DNA from: Aradus depressus
Taxonomy: Eukaryota > Arthropoda > Insecta > Hemiptera > Aradidae
DNA: 64,000 bases
Assembly: GCA_963662175.1 (NCBI GenBank)
Contig: OY759219.1
Span: 23,354,908 to 23,418,907, forward strand
Reading direction: 5' to 3'
Part shown: in pieces, positions 1 through 11,092 of the stretch
How the letters are laid out: each line of letters starts with the position of its first letter
Position numbering within the stretch: position 1 is the stretch's first letter
The notes under the pieces: model-generated
The model's database searches: none
Told to the model about the DNA's origin: nothing
What the model saw: the letters and a program-made list of their open reading frames with translations, nothing else
Made by a program: the position numbers and the translations under genes

Positions 1-206
1 GTCACAATGGATCATACGGCCTTCAAAAACTTTATAGAACACAAAAAGGAATCACTCATCCAATACTATTCTAAAATTTCAAATATAAATAAATATTTGG
101 GGCCCATTTATGGAGATAAACAAAATGTACTCAATTTTCAATTGCCATTTTCTTCCTGTTCAGTTTCAACCAGTTGGTCCGCTCTGGCTCCAAACTCCTC
201 ATATAT

Positions 207-329
207 ACTATATGCTAACTTACATACTATATGCTAGCTAGCTTAGATCTGATACTATATACTGACTTAGATCGCATACTATATGCTAACTTAGATCTCA
301 TTCTATATTCTACCAACTTAGATCGTAAC
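207..329. repeat. short tandem repeat, about five 24-28 bp units
   Basis: Units of the form 'tactatatgctaacttagat' recur five times with small changes. The last units run into the left arm of the inverted repeat that follows. No coding sense is seen. Confidence 0.7.
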
Positions 330-708
330 AAATGTACACATTCTGCGAATATATAGAAAATCTGTCAAAAAAGTACAAAATATTTTTATGGGCTCAACAA
401 ATGTCACGAATCTAATCTGATCTATTGATATTGGTATAACAATAACATGCTATAAAGGCCGAAATATGTTATTTTTTGAACGATTTTTTAGTACATTTTT
501 ACTTTTTTTATACCTTTAGTATAAGGAAATGTAATCTTGTTTTTTTGCTTGGTGCCCTCCCTGCCCCCCCCCCCCTCCTGGCTACGCCCCTGAACATTTG
601 TTGAGCCCATAAAAGTATTTTGTACATTTTCGGCAGATTTTTGACATATTCACAGATTTATGCGATTTAAGTTAGTATAGAGTGTGAGATCTTCATTTCA
701 ATTTTCAA
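285..708. repeat. imperfect inverted repeat, arms 285-404 and 594-708
   Basis: Read outward from the centre, both arms start 'acatttgttgagcccataaa' and stay alignable for about 110 bp, ending near 'gatctaagtt' and 'gatttaagtt'. The spacer (405-592) carries a hAT-type terminus at its right edge, so the palindrome may record an aberrant transposition event. Confidence 0.7.
405..592 (-). mobile_element. one-ended hAT-type terminus with C-tract
   Basis: The right edge is 'ctggctacgcccctg' (578-592), the complement of a hAT terminal inverted repeat. The same terminus bounds the complete hAT MITE at 24504-25005, and both have a run of C just inside. No matching left terminus or 8-bp target duplication was found, so this is a remnant. 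Confidence 0.6.
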
Positions 709-1380
709 CTTCATTTACAGTCAGAGGCCCAGACTCGATCTCGGATTATTTCACGATTACGATATCTACTTCTCTGTACTATCGATAACAAGAAAGTGAT
801 CGATTTTAAAATGGTGAGGTCACCGATCTACGGATCAACTAGTACATTCAACTCTTTCACGGATAAATGTAAGAAATTGTTAATTTAACCGCATGGAGTT
901 CAACAATGGTTTATTAGTCTATGATTATGATAAAACAATAGATATTTCATTTCCAATTGATGATAGATATGTCATACAAGTCAAAGACTGATCATTGTTC
1001 AAAATGGAAAAATAAAAAAACGGAGCCCTCTCCCCTTTTGTGTTGTGTATTTGTCATTGTTTTCAGTTTGACTTGATCCAAGGCGCCTTCGGACCCACGA
1101 CTCGTCGCGTGGGTCGCTCATTACCATAGTCATAGTCACAGTAATTAAACCTTACACAACTTCCGCTTGAAACCCTGGCGCGTCGAGGTGCAAACAGTCG
1201 AAACTTTCCTTCAGTGCAGCCAAACAGGTTCACCTTCTTTGTCTCAATCAATGTTTTTTTTTTGTTTTTTTTCTTGAATGAATCAATAGTTTACTCAGAG
1301 CTCGATGAAGGGTGTGGTGAGTCGCTTACCTCATTCAGAAAAGTAGCCAGTGGCGACAAAAAATTAATATAAAAAAGTTG
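709..1380. other. no recognised gene
   Basis: I see no recognised family here. 709-800 resembles 48750-48840 (both hold 'cacgatta' flanked by similar sequence), so it is probably an old dispersed repeat. 1075-1250 is unusually GC-rich and open for 62 codons on the - strand, without a recognisable domain. Confidence 0.4.
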
Positions 1381-1382
1381 TC

Positions 1383-1500
1383 TGTCAATCACCAGCAGAG
1401 TTCGCCTAGCGCGAATTAATTATGTTTTTGCTCTCCCTCTGGTCTTCTGATTTGGCTGAAAATCAATATATATTGTGCCGTTATTGAATTGCGCCAAATC
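1383..1500 (-). repeat. R1 repeat fragment
   Basis: It contains the R1 landmarks 'gcgcgaattaatta', 'gctctccctctgg' and 'ggctgaaaatcaat' in reverse orientation. Confidence 0.6.
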
Positions 1501-1504
1501 GTAT

Positions 1505-1905
1505 ACTGTGATGTAAAAAATTTACACACATTAAAATTATTAAAATATTATATCAATTAGAATTATTAATATAAAGTAGATGTAGAAATTAGTTTATTGT
1601 GTTTTTTTTTTTAACTTTAATTTTGTATTTTCAACTTTATATATGCAATATATAATAAGCAAATGTGATACATAATAAATAAATGTCTTGGATGTTGAAG
1701 GAGAAATCATTCAATAAAGACACTCCATTATCTTGTTATTACGGATGAGAAAGAGAAATTAAAATATATACATATAAAAAAAAATAGATGAAAGAGAAAC
1801 ATAAAACGTTTGTAGATGATTAGTCTTTAACCACTAGTAGGTCTCGAGGCCATTGCCGCCTCAGTCTACGAACATGAAGATTAGGAAGGGTTCTTGTTGA
1901 CACAA
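1505..1905. repeat. LTR 5' fragment plus dispersed repeat shared with 20020-20640
   Basis: 1508-1600 matches the 5' part of the LTR family seen at 36153 (start 'tgtgatgta', then 'acacacattaaaa'). 1620-1905 is the same repeat as 20020-20640, with 'gtagatgattagtctt' and 'ccactagtaggtctcgaggc' in both. This copy lacks the SINE found in the other. Confidence 0.65.
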
Positions 1906-1987
1906 AATTTAGTATGAGGATTCAGAATACCCGATGTAAGCCAACTATTGATTATTACTGGTCGACTGATTTTGAAGGGGCACCTGT
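1906..1987 (+). repeat. R1 repeat, 5' part
   Basis: 'gacacaaaatttagtatgag' followed by the 'caactattgatt' block are R1 landmarks. The unit is cut by the LTR copy that starts at 1988. Confidence 0.6.
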
Positions 1988-2851
1988 TGCGATGTATAAA
2001 ATTACACACATTGTAATTATTAAAAATATACTATAAAATTAATTATGTTTATTGATATAAAAAAGAAAAAAAACTGTTAGAAATGAAGTAACTAAATTAG
2101 TGAATAAATAAATGAAGTCGCATTTTGTTTGAAAACCAACCAATGAATGGAAAACAAAAGACCATCATCAGCTGTTCTAATAGTATGGAAAAGTCGTAAG
2201 TTGAGTTGTGGAGGTGAGAAGTGTGGGTTGAGACGTGCTTAAGGTAGTGCACCATGTAGTAGTGAAAAGAACAGTGAAATAGAAGAGAAAAGGTACTTTT
2301 TATTTATATTTATATGTACATACATTTGCCAAAAATAACTTTGATTAAGTTTTAAGTAATTAGTTTGTAAGATTTTTATTATAAGTAATTTGAATTTTTT
2401 ATTTGGTATTGATATTATTTATAATGTAGGTTTAGATAAAGAAATCCAATATTTGTTCTCTTATTCTATACTATTTTCCTGTAAACCTAGTAAGATAATT
2501 TATACCTTTGGATTAGATTGAACATTTTTGCAAATTTAAGGAAAACAATATGGCGTCTCATTATTATATTTAGAAGAAATATATTCAAATGAAATAATTA
2601 TTAATTGAATTTTTTTTTAAATACGTGCACTTTCTTCAGAATTGCACGTCTTGAACTTTCGATATTTTTTTGGGCCCCTTTTCGAAAATTACTGTAGAAA
2701 TCAAAATTTAGTAGAAGAATAACGGAAATTTCTACAGGAAATGTGGTAATAGTTTTTATTTATTCTTTTTGTTTTAATTATTATTAATTTTGTTTTAATT
2801 ATTCTTAATTTTGTTTTTTTAATTATTATTAATAAATTTCAAATTATCACA
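1988..2851 (+). mobile_element. LTR copy related to the 13.2-18.4 kb element
   Basis: It starts 'tgcgatgtataaa', carries the conserved 3' block with 'acgtgcactttcttc' and 'gaaatttctacaggaaat', and ends 'ttatcaca'. No matching 4-bp target duplication is visible, so this is either an old solo LTR or a fragment. Confidence 0.6.
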
Positions 2852-3007
2852 ATACCTCTACGTAATCCTTGTATTGAACTGCTTGTATAAATTACAAGAA
2901 TGTATGTATCACTACAAAATTGTGGCATAGAAACCATTTACGCTCTGTAAATCCAGTTGATGTATATATAGAGAAACATATAATATATGTTTATATGTAC
3001 TACATAT

Positions 3008-3200
3008 TATGTAGTTCCTAATTAAGAAAGTCACTCTCAGAATTACGCTGTTCAATGGAACGAAAGAAACCGCTAATGCCAACATAGTAACGCCAGTATG
3101 AAATGATTTTTGAGAGAGGAGAGGAGGGGGAGAGTTAGTTATCTGTAAAAACGTGGTTGGTAAAAGGAGTTATGTTATGGACACGTATATCATTTTTTTC
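3008..3200. mobile_element. palindromic MITE, partial copy
   Basis: It shares with 40368-41156 and 52845-53066 the blocks 'agaattacgctgt', 'gccagtatgaaatgatttt' and a GA-rich stretch before 'gtggttggta'. The family reads as an inverted-repeat element with arms of about 100 bp. The left arm is mostly missing here. Confidence 0.55.
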
Positions 3201-3469
3201 ACGACATATCTACTTCCCTCTACAAATTAAAATAATACTTCGGTAATGTTATTGTATACCTCTGGCACAATCACTTTTTTGAATGATATTCTCCTTAGAA
3301 CAATAAAGACGGATAGGTTCCATAAAAAAATCAAGAGAGATAATAAAAACCCACTGGTACTTCCTACTTCTATTCGAGTCCCTCCCACACAATGGGAGAC
3401 AAATCTAACCTTACTAAGAATCCTTTGGTAGGCAGCCATGTTGAATTTAGCATATCAGGTGCCTATTTT
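3201..3469. other. no recognised gene
   Basis: Both strands have short ORFs (60-70 codons) that mirror each other and match no family I know. I do not call them genes. Confidence 0.4.
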
Positions 3470-3722
3470 ACTTATTGGTTGGTTGATTATTGTGACTCCA
3501 TGCCCGGGCTTTAACAACGAGGTCATTGCTAATACCAGAGCGCTCTTTCGACACTCTGTTGGACATGAGCCCGATTCTTCTGTGGGAGTCCTAAATTTTG
3601 TCATCGCACAGACTCGGGACCATCGCTTAACGTCCCATTATTACCTCCCAGATAAAAAAACCTAACGGCTTCGGTCGGGTTTCGAACCAGTAATCTTGAA
3701 CTCAGTGAGCAAGCGGAATGTA
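3470..3722 (-). mobile_element. SINE1 copy
   Basis: Reverse complement of SINE1: 'atgcccgggctttaacaac', 'agcgctctttcg' and 'gggaccatcgcttaacgtcc' appear in order, then the body stem and a decayed tRNA-like head ('ggtcgggtttcgaacc', box B). Diverged and internally shortened. Confidence 0.85.
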
Positions 3723-3794
3723 AGTGAAGTTAAGTAATCTGCCACAAATTTGATGTTGAATTTTTAACCTGTTTTCTATCCTCCTGATTTCTAA

Positions 3795-3905
3795 AAAATA
3801 CTAAATGCTGTGTCTGTGAACACGATAACTCCCTATAGAATAAATCCAGAACTCTTCAGGAACCACATCTATTGGATTCCAGTCAAATCGGCCAAAGGGA
3901 AAAAT
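3795..3905 (+). repeat. R1 repeat fragment
   Basis: 'gtgtctgtgaacacgataac' followed by 'aatcggccaaaggg' are R1 landmarks. Confidence 0.6.
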
Positions 3906-4920
3906 TGATGTAATAGGGAAAAATTGATGTAATGTTGAAAAATTGATGTTAAGCAAGGAGCCTAAGGCTTAAAATCAGGAATAGAGTAAAAAATTAGCAC
4001 ATAATTAGCACAAAATCATTTGATTAAAAAAATTTTAGGTTTGACATTTTTTCTAGTATGGAGGAGGGGGGGGGACTAGCTTAACGTTAAGCTAGCCCCC
4101 GAACCTATTACTGCAATTTCCTGCTAATCGGTTGGAGCACCAAAATCGGGAATAGAGCGACAAATTAGCACATTATTAGCACTAAATCGTGGGGTAAGTC
4201 GAGATTTTGTGAGCTGAATGCATGTGTAGCTGGAGAGAGTGTGGAATGTGTAAGAGAGTCCTGTTATGGTCACATCATATTTTTTTTTTTTATTGCTTTT
4301 TTGAGCAATTTTTATCTGAGGCCATCTCCATAAGTATAAGAAATTCACAAATAAGGCTACAATTTATTTTTATTTTTTTGAATTATTATATATGATGGGT
4401 GAAAATCCTCAAAATCTTATCTTTATACCGACAAGTCTCAGATTTAATCCCATTCGGAGTGACGATAATCCTCTCTTTATATTTGATCCGCAGTCGAGAG
4501 GACGAGTCGAGTCCTGTATGACCCACTTCGATCCTGAGATATGAATGGGAGACAGGTCGCGTGGGCTCTGGAAGGTTGAATGAAGTTGGTTTTTCTGAAT
4601 GGGCACGGTCCAGGAGTGGGCTCGGCAGTCTTATGAATGAGCGAGTAGGCGGATCAAGGTTTCTACCAGACTTCGCCTTACGACACCTATACAGGAAACC
4701 ATCAAAATCCTTTATGTGGGCACCATAACGGGTGTTTGTTTATTTTTTATTTTGATTTGGGTCTTTTATAAATTTTGGCAAAAATTAGATACAGAGATGT
4801 TAAAACCAAGAAGAAATTTTAACATTAATAACAACAGTCGATAAAATATTTGGCAGATATAATAAAAATGTAAAATTTTTCATTTCATGATTTTATTCAT
4901 TTAAAAATAAGATTACGTTA
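3906..4920. other. no recognised gene; locally repeated sequence
   Basis: Two copies of a motif with 'aattagcaca' and 'ttagcac' lie at 3970-4020 and 4135-4190, flanking a G-rich tract and a perfect palindrome. 4200-4275 resembles one arm of the palindromic MITE. 4400-4740 is moderately GC-rich with no recognised product. Confidence 0.4.
4076..4095. repeat. perfect 20-bp palindrome
   Basis: CTAGCTTAACGTTAAGCTAG is fully self-complementary and is bordered by a G run on the left and a C run on the right, which would lengthen the hairpin. Confidence 0.9.
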
Positions 4921-5261
4921 CGAAATGGGTTTAATTCAACGCCATAAGCAGGATATTTAGGTACATGAAATACTTTTTATCGAAGAACGCTCGATTTACG
5001 CGAAAACGTTTAGTCCCATAAAAAATATTTCTTATTACATTTTTATCTAACAAAATTCCCTCAGATTTGAGATAGAACCATACGAACAAAGTTACCGCGC
5101 GCACTAAGTATGTTCCAAAAATTTCTGTAGGAGATAGTTTCAAGTAATTTTTAAATTGTAACCCAAGCACCCTCATAATCGCAAAAACAGATGTCAAGAG
5201 TTCACCAGATTCACCTTTTGAGCAGAGGGAGAGAGGCAACCTACCTGCTAGTTGGAGTATA
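4921..5261. repeat. old dispersed repeat shared with 40015-40290
   Basis: Both places hold 'acgcgaaaacg' or 'acacgaaaacg', 'tatttcttatta' or 'tgtttcttatta', and 'cctcagatttga', in the same order and orientation. A 102-codon ORF is open on the - strand (4931-5239), but the second copy does not keep it open, so it is probably chance. Confidence 0.55.
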
Positions 5262-5376
5262 GATATGTGATGTGGTCATCACCGGAGTAAATATATCGTA
5301 ACAACCACTTTTGTGTAGATCACTCTCCCACTTCCATTTCAAATTCATTTCATACTGGCATTAGAGAGTATAAGAC
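5262..5376. mobile_element. palindromic MITE, left-arm copy
   Basis: 'tgatgtggtcat', 'caaccac', 'agatcactctccc' and 'catactggcatta' follow in family order. Confidence 0.5.
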
Positions 5377-5882
5377 ATTTATTTTGTGTATTCAGAACCC
5401 CATAAGGATTATATTAATTTTTAACTAAATCGGTGGAAAGGAAAGGGGGGATCAGAGGAGAACTGTCGATGTAATGAATGTATCGACACGAAATTTAGTA
5501 TGATGATTCAGAAGGCCCTGAGTAAGACACTAATCGATTTTCAGTTAAATCGATTTTGCATGTACTCGTAATTAGAGAGATGTTTTCATTGTTGAAGGGG
5601 GCGGCAATTATTTCTTTGAATTTGTGGATTTCCGATTTGATTTTCAGAATGAATTTCAAATCTGAGATGTTTGTTTAATTCAAGATTTTTTTCTGCAAGA
5701 TCTTTTGAGCTCAGATTTTGCATAAATAAAACAGATAGAAATTTTGTGTAAGCAATAGTTCAAAAAATAAAACCCGATCCACTTATTATTTGGATCATTA
5801 TATTGAGGCAAATGCAGTTTGCAAATTAAAAATCAGTTGATTTTTACTAGGCAATAAAAGGGGGGCCAAGTCCCCTCCCCCT
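5377..5882 (+). repeat. R1 repeat (5455-5560) in otherwise unassigned DNA
   Basis: 'gaatgtatcgacacgaaatt' at about 5478 is the core R1 motif and is followed by the usual 'ttcagaaggccctgagtaag' block. 5562-5882 shows nothing else I recognise. Confidence 0.65.
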
Positions 5883-6093
5883 CCCTTTATTATATCTGGG
5901 AGATAAAAGAAAGTTAAGCACGCCGTCCTTCGGATGGGACGTTAAGCGATGGTCTCGAGTCAGTGCGATGTAAGGTACTCGTTAAGACCCCGTTTAGATA
6001 ACTAACCTTGGTCGGCAACATTTTAAACTTCCACAGAAGAGTCGGGGTCATGCCCACCAGAGCGACGAAAGAGCGTATTGTAGTGCCATCTAT
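5883..6093 (+). mobile_element. SINE1 copy lacking the tRNA head
   Basis: It starts inside the body stem ('ctgggagataaaa'), continues through 'gccgtccttcggatgggacg' and ends near the 'agcgacgaaagagcg' block. 5' truncated, with no AACCT tail. Confidence 0.8.
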
Positions 6094-6639
6094 CTCAGAA
6101 ACACACTAAACTCCCATTTTGCCATTGACTAACGCCGCCAGATGAACATCACTCCAAAGTCTTAGTAATGATAGTTAAGATATTACTTCGTCACTTTTAA
6201 TAACAGGTAGGAGGAATGATGCTTTTTAACAGGTCCTTCCGGTGACTCATTGTTATTCCTTGAAAAGTAAAAAAAAAAAAACACACCAGTTTCCAAGAAG
6301 ACAACATCTACACAGCTTCGTAATCTTAGCTTGTATCTGTTCCACCCACACTGAGGACCCTTGTTCCAGGCATTTCCTTAAGCTTCGGTCTCATTCTTCA
6401 TCATACCTCTGTTTCGGGTGACTGTTATTATTCTCTATAGTAAATTGTCATTGTTTTATTCAACTATTCAATGAATTGGTTCATTGGAAATGAAAACGTC
6501 CCACGCATTGTTAGTTAAAATCTTTAATGGTTTTATTTTTTTCAGTATTACGAAGCGAATAGAAAAGATTGGATTAAAACAGTTTTTCAGTCAATCACAT
6601 TGCAATCGAACAAAAATCTGATAATTCGTTCTGGAAAAG
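6094..6639. other. no recognised gene
   Basis: Nothing recognised: short ORFs only, plus an A-tract at about 6270. Confidence 0.4.
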
Positions 6640-6804
6640 ATCATTGATTTTTTAAATTCAAATTATTAGGTTTTTGTTCGATGAATTTTGACACAAAATT
6701 TAGTATGTTTCAGAAAATCCAATAGTCAACTATTGATTTTAAGCACGGTGAATTAATTTTGGAGGGCGGGCGAAAACTTCGTTAATTCGGGCGAGGAAAG
6801 TACA
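6640..6804 (+). repeat. R1 repeat
   Basis: 'gacacaaaatttagtatg' and 'ggagggcgggcgaaaactt' match the R1 order. Confidence 0.6.
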
Positions 6805-7030
6805 ATAGACAATGCTCCTTATTTCGTCTCCAACTTAACGTACCTTTTGTCCCCGAAGTTGTTAAATTCAAGTATAAAAGTTATTTTCCTCTCTTAGTTC
6901 CCGCGCCAATGGCCTATAGAACACCCTAACGCCAGCAGTAAAAGTGATTAGTTACAAATGACTCAGTGACTAGGGAGTGTCACCATTGGGTGATTTTTCT
7001 CCTCTTGATATTTTGATTATCTATTTGTAA
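6805..7030 (+). pseudogene. Jockey-like LINE, extreme 3' fragment
   Basis: It aligns with the 3' end of the LINE at 23316-23931: 'caatgctccttatt.cgtctcc', 'cttagttcccgc', 'tcaatggcct' and the 3' UTR 'gactagggagtgtcaccatt' appear in order. Deletions have destroyed the frame. Confidence 0.8.
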
Positions 7031-7079
7031 AATAGAAAAATTAAATTAAGTTTTGAAGCCCTTAATGGGGTACATTCGG

Positions 7080-7690
7080 ACAGTCGAAGATGTTCCTGAG
7101 TAAGGATTCCAAGGTGTTGAAGGATGGGATCCTGAACATCAAAATAAGCAAGCTTCGGCAACTGACAGGAATCCTCACAGGATACAGTTCAATTAGCACC
7201 TACATAATTTAGAATTCGGCAGAGCACGAGACGGCAGATCACTCCCTGGCTAGATGCCCGAGGTATGAAGGAAGATTTTACAAGAATGGACGACGGGAGT
7301 ATTCTTAAATTTGCTAAGGAGACTGGGAGACTAGGTCCTTCTGGGACTTGGTATCTTCAAATCCAGGTGAGAGATGACGATAAGGTGCACTTCCAGGGAA
7401 GCGGGGAAAGTCTTAGGTTCCCAGGTGCTTACTTATATATTATATAAGTTTGAAATCTCCAAAATAATTGTTTTTAATAAACACTTCTCAGGAATCTTCA
7501 GAAGAAGATGAGACAGCAGCTCACTTCCCGGGATATGCTCGGGCAAGAATCCACATTTTCGGTAAAGATATAATCATAGAGGAGGATACTGGGATATGGG
7601 AGTATTCTTAGTTTTGCAAAGGAAACTGGGAAACTTGGTTCTTCTTGCACTTGGGATCTTCAGGTCCAGGTACAAGACGACAAGGTAAGG
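7080..7690 (+). pseudogene. decayed LINE RNase H / C-terminal region, partly duplicated
   Basis: Frame-broken translation reads like the end of a non-LTR ORF2: 'KLRQLTGILTGYSSISTYI', then 'ETADHSLARCPRY'. A second, diverged copy of the following block starts near 7495 ('DETAAHFPGYA'). 'ttctgggacttgg' and 'cttgcacttggga' mark the same point in the two copies. Confidence 0.6.
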
Positions 7691-8544
7691 AGGAAGCCTA
7701 GCGCTTTCGATAAGAGCTTATGTCCTTTGGTGCACGCATTCCTTGATCAGAACAGATCATGGGATGGATTTGAGGTTTTCTATCGTACATTCTATCATCA
7801 TTCTGGTCTCTGGAGATATCATCTATTAAGAAACCTCGCTGGACCATGAAATCCTCCGTTGATCCGGATAATCCAGAGTTCTAATACATCCTTTTCAGAT
7901 ATGTTAAAGAGACTGGCGCCACCTGATCAGTGACAACTTCCCACCTATCCGGACATTCTCCTAACTAATTTTTCCTTTTTGTTTATTTAAATATATATAT
8001 TCTATTGACGCACCTCATATTTGCAGTGTAATCTAATCAGAAGAGAAGAGCGTAAAGCGTGGGGGAGATGCAATTGACACCAGCAACCACTTAGATAGAC
8101 CCCGGGACGTGGGTGAGGATCTTGGGTTACCCCTTGTCAACATAACTGGTCCTTGGTGATATATGTCTCTGATATATTTATGAAACAGGGATCTCTGAAC
8201 CCACCGTCACTCATATCAACTTAAGGTCTATCAATCATATTTACACTCAAGATAGTGATCCCCAGTTGGGATGAACTAAAAAAATGAAAATTCGAAAATT
8301 TTATTTTTCACAGTGAACGAAAATTTTCTTTGACCTCGCCCAGTCAGCCAAAATCTGGGGCTTTTGAAGAAAAAAATAAGAAAAAAAAAGTAGTCTCAAA
8401 TTTTAAGGTTTTACAACCCAGCGTATAGCTAAGTATAGCGAAAGTTATATTCTCGGACGAAATTTGACGATAAGTTTTCAACGAAATTTGACGATGAGTT
8501 TTCAACGAAATTTGATATTTTCCGACCCGCCGAATCCAAAAATT
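7691..8544. other. no recognised gene
   Basis: Mixed sequence without long ORFs. 8440-8520 holds three short direct repeats of 'acgaaatttga'. No family assigned. Confidence 0.4.
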
Positions 8545-8640
8545 AAAAAAAAAGTTCTGTCTCCGGGGTCTGTGTACACAATAACTCCTCATAGAAAGAA
8601 TACATCGACGTGAAATTTTATATGCTTATTTACTTATTAC
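8545..8640 (+). repeat. R1 repeat fragment
   Basis: 'ggtctgtgtacacaataact' and 'catcgacgtgaaattttata' match R1. R1 resumes at 9226 with 'ggacgacacatattgatttt', so 8641-9225 looks like later insertion material. Confidence 0.6.
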
Positions 8641-8887
8641 TTTTCACTGCTTTCAAATTTCTATCTCATATATACATACATATATGTAAGTCAATCGTAA
8701 TACTTGAATTTCGCGGGCGATATGATTCGGTAAAAAAAGTTAGGTGTCGCGACGGACTACGGTTCATCAGACCCGTGCACAAAAAGGGACCTCACGAAAC
8801 TGCAGCTCATAACCTAAAAATTCTACAGCTGTGTTAATGCTCGTGTTTACTCTGTTCTGTGTGCAATGAGTTGAAAAATAGTTTATA

Positions 8888-9040
8888 ATGGCTCAAAAAA
8901 CATTGCTTGATTTTTTCGGAGCGACTTCCTCTAAGAGAGTTCGTGAACAAGAAGAAATTGACGATGGTTGCTACTACTCGCTTATGGATTTTTTTGAACC
9001 TTTACAATTTGAAAGAATCGACGAAATATATTCTCAGTAA
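8888..9040 (+). pseudogene. possible hAT-type transposase N-terminus, 50 codons
   Basis: An ATG at 8888 opens a 50-residue frame starting MAQKTLLDFFGATSSKR, ending in TAA at 9038. Short 'xxTLLxFFxxxxxKR' starts are common in KRBA/ZMYM-like hAT transposases. A run of C and 'ccggcgccac' follow at 9210-9227 and could be an element end. No catalytic domain is present, so this would be a remnant. It could instead be an unrelated small ORF. Confidence 0.4.
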
Positions 9041-9225
9041 AATATCCTTGATATTCGAACGCAATCGCGGTATTTTTTCGAATAATAATTGAGCATTAAT
9101 TCCGTTGATACTTTATGAAATATCTGATACATAATCGTATATTATATAACTATATATATCGTATAGTTATAATATATCATGCCACTGTGGAAAATTTTTT
9201 GCCCCCCCAAAAAAAGTTTTGTTCC

Positions 9226-9880
9226 GGCGCCACGGACGACACATATTGATTTTCAGCCAAATAGCCCATTTTAAAGGGGAGATACTGAAGAAACCTCTGT
9301 AACTACCAGTGTAATGAATGTATCGACACGAAATTTCACATGAAACGTCATAAGAACGACACTTTTCAGTTGTCAGTCAAATCGGCCACAGGACCTGTCT
9401 TTGGGTCTCTCTGTTTGCCATTAAACACGAGAAAATGAATGTATTGAAACACAATTTTATGTAACTGCCGAAAATATGAATGTTTCGTCATGAAATTTTA
9501 TATGTAAGTCGAAAATAATAATAAAACGATGCCATGGATCAGATAAGGGGGACTTATATGAGTATCATACGGACATCTATTGATTGTTATTCAAATCGGA
9601 CAAAGGGATGGGGGGAGAATAGGGGGCTTAACACAAAAACTTTAATAAATAAATAAAACAAACTTATTTTTGAAATATTGTCTATTCCACTAAAGATTCT
9701 CAACTTAGAAAAACTTTAATAACAGCCGTTATTATAAATGTATGGACACAAAAGTATGAGGATTCAGTAGCTCCTATGTAAGTCAACTATTAATTTTTAG
9801 CGCAAACTTTTGATTGTTTTTGGAGGTAGAAAGAAAACTTAATTGATTAATTCGGACTTTTTTTAATTAAGTCTTTATTT
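9226..9880 (+). repeat. R1 repeats, several consecutive diverged units
   Basis: The core motif recurs at about 9318 ('gaatgtatcgacacgaaatt'), 9438, 9477 and 9738, separated by the 'aatcgg.ca.aggg' G-rich blocks. This looks like an old local array with inserts. Confidence 0.7.
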
Positions 9881-10464
9881 GAGTAGTATGGGGCAAAGCT
9901 TTTGCACAATTGATTTTTTCCTAGAATTCGTGTCCAATTAACCTTTCAGACGGGAGCGCCGATTTGGCTAATTTAGCCTACTGTGCTTGATATTCTAAAG
10001 AGAAAGCACGATTTAAAGCGATAAGCAGCTCTTTGATTCTTAACTATACAAAATGAAGCAATGCTCACTAACTTAGGGGTCATTTCAAATAATGATTGAT
10101 TGAGAACATATTATGAACCATGAGCTTGCAGTATTCACAGTTACGGAGTAATTGGAACGATCAAAGACTGCAGTCTGGTCCAATTTAATTTATTGCTGGT
10201 ATTATAGATCTGAGAAGAGTATTTTTATCCAAAAACTGAGAAAATATATCTCTATTATCTGTAAATAGTTTTCTTTTGTGTATTCATGGCAATCCTAAAA
10301 TCTACTCAACCGATTTAGATAATTTTTTCACTCTTGGGAAGCTTTCTTCATGCTTTATAATAAGAGATATTAGCAATATTGGTAAAAGTGAAAGCAAGTC
10401 GAAGGAGAAACGGCCGTTCGGGCGCCATTTATTGCATATGTTGCCTAAACCGTTGATGAAAGCA
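9881..10464. other. no recognised gene
   Basis: A 65-codon ORF at 10276-10473 runs into the SINE head and has no recognisable domain. Nothing else is seen. Confidence 0.4.
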
Positions 10465-10720
10465 TGCCGTTAGCTCAGTGGCATGTCTGCTTGCTTACTG
10501 CGCTCAAGATCACGGAATCAAAACCCTGCCTAGCCTAGGCCCTTAATATTTTTTATCTGGGAGGTTAAAAAAATTAGCACGTTGTCTATCGGATGGGATG
10601 TTAAACGATGGTCCCGGTCCCGAGCCTGTACGATGTCAGATACTCGTTAAAGACCTCACCCTAGGTGAATAAAAATGTTGGGTGCGCAACATTTAGGACT
10701 CCCACAGTTGAGCTAACTGG
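10465..10720 (+). mobile_element. SINE1 copy with tRNA-like head
   Basis: The head contains 'gttagctcagtgg' (box A-like), followed by a degraded box B, 'atctgggaggt', 'gcacgttgtctatcggatgg' and 'gagcctgtacgatgtcag'. The 3' tail is replaced by other sequence after 'gactcccacagt'. Confidence 0.85.
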
Positions 10721-10817
10721 GAAGAGATAAGAGCATTGGATGCTTAGGTCCCTAGTTGTACACACCAGCCCTACCAAAAATATACATATATATATAATAT
10801 ATATAAATATATATACC

Positions 10818-11092
10818 GAGGCCCTTAGTTTATTTTATATGGGAGGTAAAATAAACTTAAGCACGCCGTCCTTCGGATGGGACGTTAAGCGATGGTCCCG
10901 AGCCTGTACGATGTCAGGTACTCGTTAAGGACCCCTATCCTAGGTGAATAAAAATTTAGGATAGGCAAAATTTAGAACTCTCACAGTAGAGTCGGGCACA
11001 TGTCCACCAGAGTGATGAAAGAGCGCTCTGGTAGTAGGCGATAAGTCCTCGTAGTTAAAGCCCGGGTATGAGTCATAAAACCTAACCTAATA
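10818..11092 (+). mobile_element. SINE1 copy, head truncated
   Basis: It starts at 'gaggcccttagtttatttta' and runs through the whole body to 'cataaaacctaacctaa'. A complete body with an AACCT tail and no box A. It lies about 100 bp downstream of another SINE1 in the same orientation. Confidence 0.9.

Noticed and set aside
3227..3665. Small genes on both strands
   Set aside because: Complementary ORFs without a domain; the right-hand part is a SINE1 copy.
4931..5239. 102-codon - strand ORF as a gene
   Set aside because: It lies in a dispersed repeat whose other copy (40015-40290) is not open in this frame; no domain is recognised.
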